DNA of 64,000 bases, from positions 15,678 through 79,677 of the forward strand of contig JAEWAQ010000024.1 of assembly GCA_023391635.1 (NCBI GenBank), read 5' to 3'. The stretch is from Bacillota bacterium. GTDB taxonomy: Bacteria; Bacillota; Bacilli; Paenibacillales; Paenibacillaceae. The translations under genes were made by a program, and so were the position numbers. Shown piece after piece: positions 59,510 through 64,000 of the stretch; position 1 is the first letter of the stretch; every line of letters starts with the position of its first letter. The notes under the pieces were generated by a model. That model made no database searches. It was not told the DNA's origin and was given only the letters and a program-made list of their open reading frames with translations.

Positions 59510-60463
59510 TCATCGCTCCAGACCGACCGGAACCGGCAGCCTTCCCAAAATGTCCTGCAGGATGCCGAACTGCGACTTGCCTTGCATCCTGGCTTCCGAA
59601 CGCAAATGAAGACGATGTCCCAGTACGAGCGGCGCCATCGCTTTCACATCGTCCGGCAGGACGAAATTGCGGTGCTGCAAGAACGCGAATGCCTTCGACG
59701 CAGCGGCGAGCGCCACCGCGGCGCGCGGGCTGGCCCCCAGCAGGATGGACCCATGGTCCCTCGTCCCGCGGACGAGCGCGATCAAATAGTCGGCAACGGC
59801 CGAATCCAGATGGACGTTCTCGGCCATCAGCTGCATTTGCGAAACATCCTCGACCGAGGCCACTTGCGATAAAGACTCCGCCGTCCGTCCCGCATGGGGC
59901 TCCAGCACGAGCCGCTTCTCGGACGCCTCGTCCGGATAGCCCAGCTTGATCTTCATCAGGAACCGGTCGAGCTGCGCCTCCGGCAAGCTGTAAGTGCCTT
60001 CGAAATCGATCGGATTCTGGGTCGCGAACAAGATGAACGGATGAGGCAATGCGTAAGTTTGTCCGTCTACGGATACGCGCCGTTCCTCCATCGCTTCGAG
60101 CAGCGCGGATTGCGTCTTCGTCGTCGCCCGGTTGATCTCGTCGGCGAGCAGCATGTTGGCCATGACAGGCCCGGGACGGAAGACGAATTCTTCCTGCTTG
60201 GGATGATAGATGGATACGCCCGTTATATCGGTAGGAAGAAGGTCGGGATTGCATTGGAACCGGTGAAAGACGCCGCCGACAGACAATGCCAGCGCCTTGA
60301 CCATCTGTGTCTTGCCCGTGCCCGGCACGTCTTCGATCAACACATGTCCGCCGGCCAGAAGTGCAGTCAACATCCAAGCGATTTCTTCTTTCTTGCCATA
60401 AATGCAAGATTCCATATTTGCTCTGATTCGATCCAGTAACTGTGCCGCTTCCCGTTGGTCCAT
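59510..60463 (-). CDS. MoxR-family AAA+ ATPase
   Basis: 317 residues. Walker A is in EDVPGTGKTQMVKAL, Walker B in MLLADEINRA, the sensor 1 Asn in LFATQNPIDFEGTY, and a C-terminal lid with GASPRAAVAL. First gene of moxR-DUF58-TgpA. AGGAGGCGG precedes the ATG. Probably a chaperone for assembly or activation of its partners. Confidence 0.94.
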   Translation of the reverse strand: MDQREAAQLLDRIRANMESCIYGKKEEIAWMLTALLAGGHVLIEDVPGTGKTQMVKALALSVGGVFHRFQCNPDLLPTDITGVSIYHPKQEEFVFRPGPVMANMLLADEINRATTKTQSALLEAMEERRVSVDGQTYALPHPFILFATQNPIDFEGTYSLPEAQLDRFLMKIKLGYPDEASEKRLVLEPHAGRTAESLSQVASVEDVSQMQLMAENVHLDSAVADYLIALVRGTRDHGSILLGASPRAAVALAAASKAFAFLQHRNFVLPDDVKAMAPLVLGHRLHLRSEARMQGKSQFGILQDILGRLPVPVGLER

Positions 60464-60509
60464 TTGCCGCCGCCTCCTATGGAATCCAAATCATGATACA
60501 TGTACATCT

Positions 60510-60538
60510 ATTATACCGAATACTGGATGGGACCGTAA
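60510..60538 (-). promoter_or_regulatory. Promoter of the moxR operon
   Basis: TTACGG (plus 60533-60538), 17-nt spacer, TATAAT (plus 60510-60515) on the minus strand. Confidence 0.7.
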
Positions 60539-60559
60539 ATTTTAGAATCCTACAAAAAA

Positions 60560-60605
60560 CAATAGCAAAAAAGCCAAACGGGGTGAACCCGATTTGACTT
60601 TTTTG
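60560..60605. terminator. Terminator of the spoVA operon
   Basis: AGCCAAACGGGGT and ACCCGATTTGACT pair around a GAA loop, with A-run and T-run on the two sides, so it can work in both directions. On the minus strand TTTTTTGC follows, 45 nt after the spoVAE stop. Confidence 0.85.
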
Positions 60606-60647
60606 TGGCGATTGGACACATTTACCGCCAATTCCTTTGCCTGCTGC

Positions 60648-60998
60648 TCAACCTTTCGGCTTGACGACCAGAGCGGCGAGGAAGGAGAAGATGATGGCAG
60701 CCGATATGCCTGCGCTCGTGACTTCGAATATGCCGGTAATGACGCCGATCCAACCGTCCCTCTGCAATTCGGTCAAGGCGCCGTGAACGAGCGAATTACC
60801 GAAGCTGGTGATCGGAACGGTAGCCCCTGCGCCGGCGAAATTGATGAGCGGTTCGTACCACCCCAGGCCGTCGACGACGGCACCGAGCACGACGAGCAAT
60901 GACATCGTATGGGCGGGAGTCAGCTTCGCGACGTCGAACAGCAATTGACCGAACAAACAAATACCGCCCCCGACCAGGAATGCCCATAAGTATTGCAT
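60648..60998 (-). CDS. spoVAE: Stage V sporulation protein AE
   Basis: 116-residue membrane protein (SpoVAEb type) with four hydrophobic segments and the family core GAGATVPITSFGNSL. Part of the spore inner-membrane channel moving dipicolinic acid. ATG at 60998 with AGGAGG 14 nt upstream; an extension to 61061 lacks support and overlaps spoVAD. Confidence 0.93.
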   Translation of the reverse strand: MQYLWAFLVGGGICLFGQLLFDVAKLTPAHTMSLLVVLGAVVDGLGWYEPLINFAGAGATVPITSFGNSLVHGALTELQRDGWIGVITGIFEVTSAGISAAIIFSFLAALVVKPKG

Positions 60999-61029
60999 AA
61001 TGATCCATCGTACCTCCTTGTCTGTTGCC

Positions 61030-62046
61030 TTATTGCGTTGGCGCTTCAATCGATACCGCATGCGCGATGCACGGGATCGTCTCGCCCTGCTGGGCGGACA
61101 AGGGACTCAGCAAAGCCCCCGTCGCGACGATCAGGATCCGCTTCAACTCGCCCCTGGCCATGCGCTTCAAAAGATGTCCATAGACGACCGTTGCCGAGCA
61201 GGCACAGCCGCTGCCGCCAGCATGTACTTGCTGCCGTGTCACATCATAGATCATCAGGCCGCAATCGGCGAAGGTCGTCTGCTCCATCGGAACGCCTCCC
61301 CGCTTCAGCAATTCTGCCGCAATCGGGTGTCCGACCCCCGCCAGATCTCCCGTTACGATCAAATCGTAATAGCCCGGAGATCTTCCGGTGTCCTGCAGGT
61401 GCCCTTGAATCGTGTCGACTGCTGCCGGAGCCATCGCCGCGCCCATGTTGAACGGGTCCTTGATGCCCAGATCGACGATGCGCCCGATCGTCGCCGACGT
61501 CACCCGCGGCCCTTCGCCCGTCCGCGACAATACCGCGGCGCCTGCCCCCGTCACCGTATATTGCGCTGTCGGCGGCTTCTGCGAGCCGTATTCCGTCGGA
61601 TAGCGGAATTGCTTCTCCGCCGTGCAGTTGTGGCTGCATGTACCCGCAAGCGTACGGTCAGCCGCGCCAGTCGCCACGAGCAGCGAGGCAAGAGCGAGCG
61701 ATTCCATCGATGTCGAACAAGCGCCGAAAACGCCCAAGTAAGGAGCGCCAAGCTGCCTTGCGACAAACGAATTGCTGATGATCTGGTTCAGCAAATCACC
61801 GCCGATGAACAGGTGGATGTCTTCCTTCTTGATCTTGGCGTGCTGTATTGCGATGTCAGCCGCCTGTTCCAGCAGAACGCGCTCCGCTTTTTCCCAGCTG
61901 GATTGGCCGACCTCGAAGTCCGGGTGCACAAGATCGAAATCCGCCGCCAGTGGACCTTCCCCTTCATCCGGTCCGGTCACTGTTCCTGTCCCGATGATGA
62001 CAGGCGGTTCCGGGAACACCCATGTTCTCTCACCCTGTCGGAGCAT
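61030..62046 (-). CDS. spoVAD: Stage V sporulation protein AD
   Basis: 338 residues with a thiolase-like fold, used by SpoVAD to bind dipicolinic acid. Motifs include RQGERTWVFPEPPVIIGT, FGACSTSMESLALASLLV (thiolase-like Cys position) and HAGGSGCACSATVVYG. Start at 62046 overlaps the spoVAC end by 17 bp. The much longer upstream frame is spoVAC in another reading frame. Confidence 0.95.
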   Translation of the reverse strand: MLRQGERTWVFPEPPVIIGTGTVTGPDEGEGPLAADFDLVHPDFEVGQSSWEKAERVLLEQAADIAIQHAKIKKEDIHLFIGGDLLNQIISNSFVARQLGAPYLGVFGACSTSMESLALASLLVATGAADRTLAGTCSHNCTAEKQFRYPTEYGSQKPPTAQYTVTGAGAAVLSRTGEGPRVTSATIGRIVDLGIKDPFNMGAAMAPAAVDTIQGHLQDTGRSPGYYDLIVTGDLAGVGHPIAAELLKRGGVPMEQTTFADCGLMIYDVTRQQVHAGGSGCACSATVVYGHLLKRMARGELKRILIVATGALLSPLSAQQGETIPCIAHAVSIEAPTQ

Positions 62047-62542
62047 GTCCGCCTCCCGCCCCGGTAAGCCAGTAGATGATCCCGATAACGAATGCCGCCA
62101 CGACGCCGAACACGATGACGGAACCGGCCAGTTTGAACATATTGGCCCCGGTACCGAGCACCAGTCCTTCGCTGCGGTGCTCGATTGCCGCGGAAGCCAT
62201 AGAGTTGGCGAAACCAGTGACGGGCACGGCCGTGCCGGCCCCGGCCCATTGCGCGATTTTGTCGTACACACCTAAGCAAGTCATGACGACCGACAGGAAG
62301 ATCAGGACCGCGACAGTCGGACTCGCCGCTTGTCGCGCAGTCATGTGGAAGGCCGCCTCAAAAAATTGTCCGATCCCTTGCCCCAGCACGCAGATCGCGC
62401 CTCCGACCACGAATGCGCGCACGCACTTGGCCACGCTGAACCGCGACGGTTCCCTGGCCTTCGCGAACGCCTGATACTCCTTGGCAGACATGGAGAGCGG
62501 CTTGTATTTCCTTTTTCCATCCTGTGCAGTCTTAACGGCCAT
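62030..62542 (-). CDS. spoVAC: Stage V sporulation protein AC
   Basis: 170-residue membrane protein with four or five helices and GAGTAVPVTGFANSM, the counterpart of the SpoVAE core. In B. subtilis SpoVAC acts as a mechanosensitive channel for dipicolinic acid release. First gene of spoVAC-AD-AE; divergent from sigK. Confidence 0.94.
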   Translation of the reverse strand: MAVKTAQDGKRKYKPLSMSAKEYQAFAKAREPSRFSVAKCVRAFVVGGAICVLGQGIGQFFEAAFHMTARQAASPTVAVLIFLSVVMTCLGVYDKIAQWAGAGTAVPVTGFANSMASAAIEHRSEGLVLGTGANMFKLAGSVIVFGVVAAFVIGIIYWLTGAGGGHAPTG

Positions 62543-62644
62543 GTCGCTTGCTCCCCCCTCTCGATCGCAGCATTGGTTTCCCTCACATTATCTGCCGGAG
62601 TAGCGTGAACTATGTATGGCTGCCAATCGGATTACAGCCGTACA

Positions 62645-62676
62645 GGCACGGATGGGCGAATACCTACATACAATAG
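62645..62676 (+). promoter_or_regulatory. Sporulation-type promoter of sigK
   Basis: CATACAATA at 62667-62675 fits both the sigma-E -10 (CATACAAT) and the sigma-K -10 (CATA-N3-TA). An AC dinucleotide at 62648-62649 lies 17 nt upstream, near the sigma-K -35. About 50 nt precede the start codon. Confidence 0.6.
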
Positions 62677-62725
62677 TAATGTTTCTTATTCGCAACACGA
62701 TCCCGATACCGGAGGTGGAGATGCC

Positions 62726-63427
62726 GTGCCTGGATTGTTCGCCACGATCGCATTGTTCTTAAAGCAACTCTCACTGCTCGTCTCCTATGTCAAAAACAAC
62801 GCGTTCCCGCAGCCCCTGACCGACGAAGAAGAGGCCTTGCATCTGAAACGAATGAGCGAAGGAGACGCAATTTCCCGCAACCTCCTGATCGAGCACAACC
62901 TCCGCCTGGTGGCGCATATCGTCAAGAAATTCGACAATACCGGCGAAGACCTGGAAGACTTGATCTCGATCGGCACGATCGGGCTCATCAAAGCGATCGA
63001 GAGCTTCCAGACCGGCAAAGGCACGAAGCTCGCGACTTTCGCTGCGCGCTGCATCGAGAACGAGATTTTGATGCATCTGCGTTCGTTGAAGAAGACGCGC
63101 AAAGACGTCTCGCTGCACGACCCGATCGGGACCGATAAGGAAGGCAACGAGATTACCCTTCAAGATATATTGGGCACGGAAACCGATGAAGTGGTCGACA
63201 AAGTGGAGTTGAAAATCGAGAAGAGCAAAATATACCGCAATCTCGACATTCTGGACGATCGGGAGCAAGAGGTGATACGGGGCCGGTTCGGCCTGGACGG
63301 CGGCGGGGACGAGCGCACGCAGCGGGAGATCGCAAGGGAACTCGGCATCTCCCGCTCGTACGTGTCGCGGATCGAGAAGCGCGCGCTGATGAAGCTGTAC
63401 CATGAGTTTTATAAGGCTCGTCGGTGA
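62726..63427 (+). CDS. sigK: Sporulation sigma factor SigK (mother cell, late)
   Basis: 233 residues. Short hydrophobic pro-sequence (VPGLFATIALFLKQL), then LLVSYVKNNAFPQPL, region 2 (RNLLIEHNLRLVAHIVKKFDNTGED and the -10-binding KGTKLATFAARCIENEIL) and region 4 (TQREIARELGISRSYVSRIEKRALMKL). The GTG at 62726 follows GGAGG; residues further upstream are not conserved. The gene is whole, without the skin-type insertion found in B. subtilis. It should direct late mother-cell transcription after cleavage of its pro-sequence. Confidence 0.95.
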   Translation: MPGLFATIALFLKQLSLLVSYVKNNAFPQPLTDEEEALHLKRMSEGDAISRNLLIEHNLRLVAHIVKKFDNTGEDLEDLISIGTIGLIKAIESFQTGKGTKLATFAARCIENEILMHLRSLKKTRKDVSLHDPIGTDKEGNEITLQDILGTETDEVVDKVELKIEKSKIYRNLDILDDREQEVIRGRFGLDGGGDERTQREIARELGISRSYVSRIEKRALMKLYHEFYKARR

Positions 63428-63464
63428 GAATAGTCAAATAGCGTCCGAGAATTCTTTGTGGAAT

Positions 63465-63494
63465 ATAAAACCGCTGCAGCTTTCACTGCAGCGG
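63465..63494 (-). terminator. Terminator of the beta-helix gene
   Basis: CCGCTGCAG (63471-63479) pairs with CTGCAGCGG (63486-63494); on the minus strand TTTTATATT follows. Confidence 0.75.
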
Positions 63495-63572
63495 CGAATA
63501 TCATTTGAGAAACTGAGAGTAAGCAAGTCTGCTATTCGACTCGACGGCAACTAAGCTGGAAGCGCGATTACT

Positions 63573-64000
63573 CTATGGAATCAGATAATATTGCGTTTGC
63601 CCCGATACGAGTACGGAATCCACATTCACAGGACCACCTGTAACCGTCCCTTGACCATCGACGAGCCAAATGGTCGGTTTGCCTCTCGCTTCAGAGGTAT
63701 TGATCAAGCTGCCGGACACCACGAGGTTAGAACTAACTCCGATGATTCCACTTGCCACTTCAATACCGCCGAATTCGTTGCCGCTGACATCGATTGTTCC
63801 ATTCAAGGTTACGGTAGAACCATTGACCAGCAGCGCCGCGTCTCCACCGGTGCCCGTATAGCCGTTCAATACAACGCCAGTTGCATTGTACACTTGCACA
63901 CCGTAAACGCTTTGCCAGCCTGAAGCTCCTGCCATTACTACCGTCAACCCGTTAATGGTTACATCGTTGGCTTGTACCAGGATGCCCTGGCGCTCGCCGA
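63573..64000 (-). CDS. Right-handed beta-helix repeat protein, C-terminal part (runs off the right edge)
   Basis: About 142 residues open to the window edge, with the typical rungs of parallel beta-helix proteins (VTINGLTVVMAG, GVQVYNATGVVLNGYTG, ALLVNGSTVTLNG, IDVSGNEFGGIEV), ending QTQYYLIP. Probably a secreted surface or polysaccharide-active protein; no catalytic residues can be judged from this part. An internal start codon is not used because the frame continues to the end of the window. Confidence 0.8.
   Translation of the reverse strand, partial: GERQGILVQANDVTINGLTVVMAGASGWQSVYGVQVYNATGVVLNGYTGTGGDAALLVNGSTVTLNGTIDVSGNEFGGIEVASGIIGVSSNLVVSGSLINTSEARGKPTIWLVDGQGTVTGGPVNVDSVLVSGQTQYYLIP

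Noticed and set aside
62047..62271. Longer SpoVAD starting at 62271
   Set aside because: The extra residues are spoVAC read in another frame; SpoVAD proteins begin near the ATG at 62046.

Overview
The window looks like a chromosome segment from a GC-rich, endospore-forming, naturally competent Firmicute, most likely Paenibacillaceae (Paenibacillus/Cohnella type). Family placement is inferred from gene content and synteny, not from a database match. It carries gpr, spoIIP, spoVAC-AD-AE and sigK (sporulation), comEA-EB-EC and comER (competence), the Bacillus-type block yqeG-yqeH-aroE-yqeI-nadD-yqeK-rsfS-yqeM, and the block holA-rpsT-gpr-spoIIP-yqxA-lepA. Protein reading frames look intact; the only partial genes are those cut by the window edges (lepA at the left, a beta-helix protein at the right).

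Layout. 1-216: start of lepA. 0.56-5.9 kb: a three-gene sugar-acid operon (D-xylonate dehydratase, aldehyde dehydrogenase, FAH-family dehydratase) with its IclR regulator, which reads as an oxidative Weimberg-type route from a pentonate to 2-oxoglutarate. 6.1-8.4 kb: a short MutS2-like ATPase without the Smr domain, behind a leader that has a 7-residue ORF and a terminator. 8.45-13.2 kb: alkanesulfonate uptake and desulfonation (ssuA-D-C-B, and ssuE convergent). 13.3-16.6 kb: a YtrA-type GntR repressor with ABC transporter genes. These loci sit between yqxA and lepA, which are normally neighbours. 16.7-21.6 kb: yqxA, spoIIP, gpr, rpsT, holA. 21.8-23.4 kb: ECF sigma/anti-sigma pair. 23.9-26.0 kb: chemoreceptor. 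26.1-31.6 kb: comEC, comEB, comEA and divergent comER. 31.8-34.55 kb: leuS with a leucine T-box. 34.7-49.0 kb: accessory genes (TetR/MMPL efflux, aldo-keto reductase, Gfo/Idh/MocA dehydrogenase with AraC regulator, class B sortase with a 2,210-residue LPXTG-type surface protein, a lipoprotein). 49.1-55.9 kb: yqeM, S1-domain RNA-binding protein, rsfS, yqeK, nadD, yqeI, aroE, yqeH, yqeG. 56.0-60.5 kb: TgpA-type transglutaminase, DUF58, MoxR ATPase. 60.6-63.4 kb: spoVAE, spoVAD, spoVAC and divergent sigK. 63.57 kb to the end: C-terminal part of a beta-helix protein.

The most unusual signal is non-coding. At least five intergenic arrays, unrelated to each other in sequence, share a repeat period of 51 bp (often exactly 51 over many copies), and most carry one small hairpin per unit. 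They lie around comEA/comEB, comEA/comER, yqeM/cvfB and lepA/xylonate dehydratase. The second is the MutS2-like gene, whose leader has the layout of ribosome-mediated attenuation. Other regulatory sites visible in the sequence are paired IclR operators, tandem YtrA-type operators, two terminator-containing ssu leaders that share a 12-mer, an autoregulatory ECF promoter and a sporulation-type sigK promoter.
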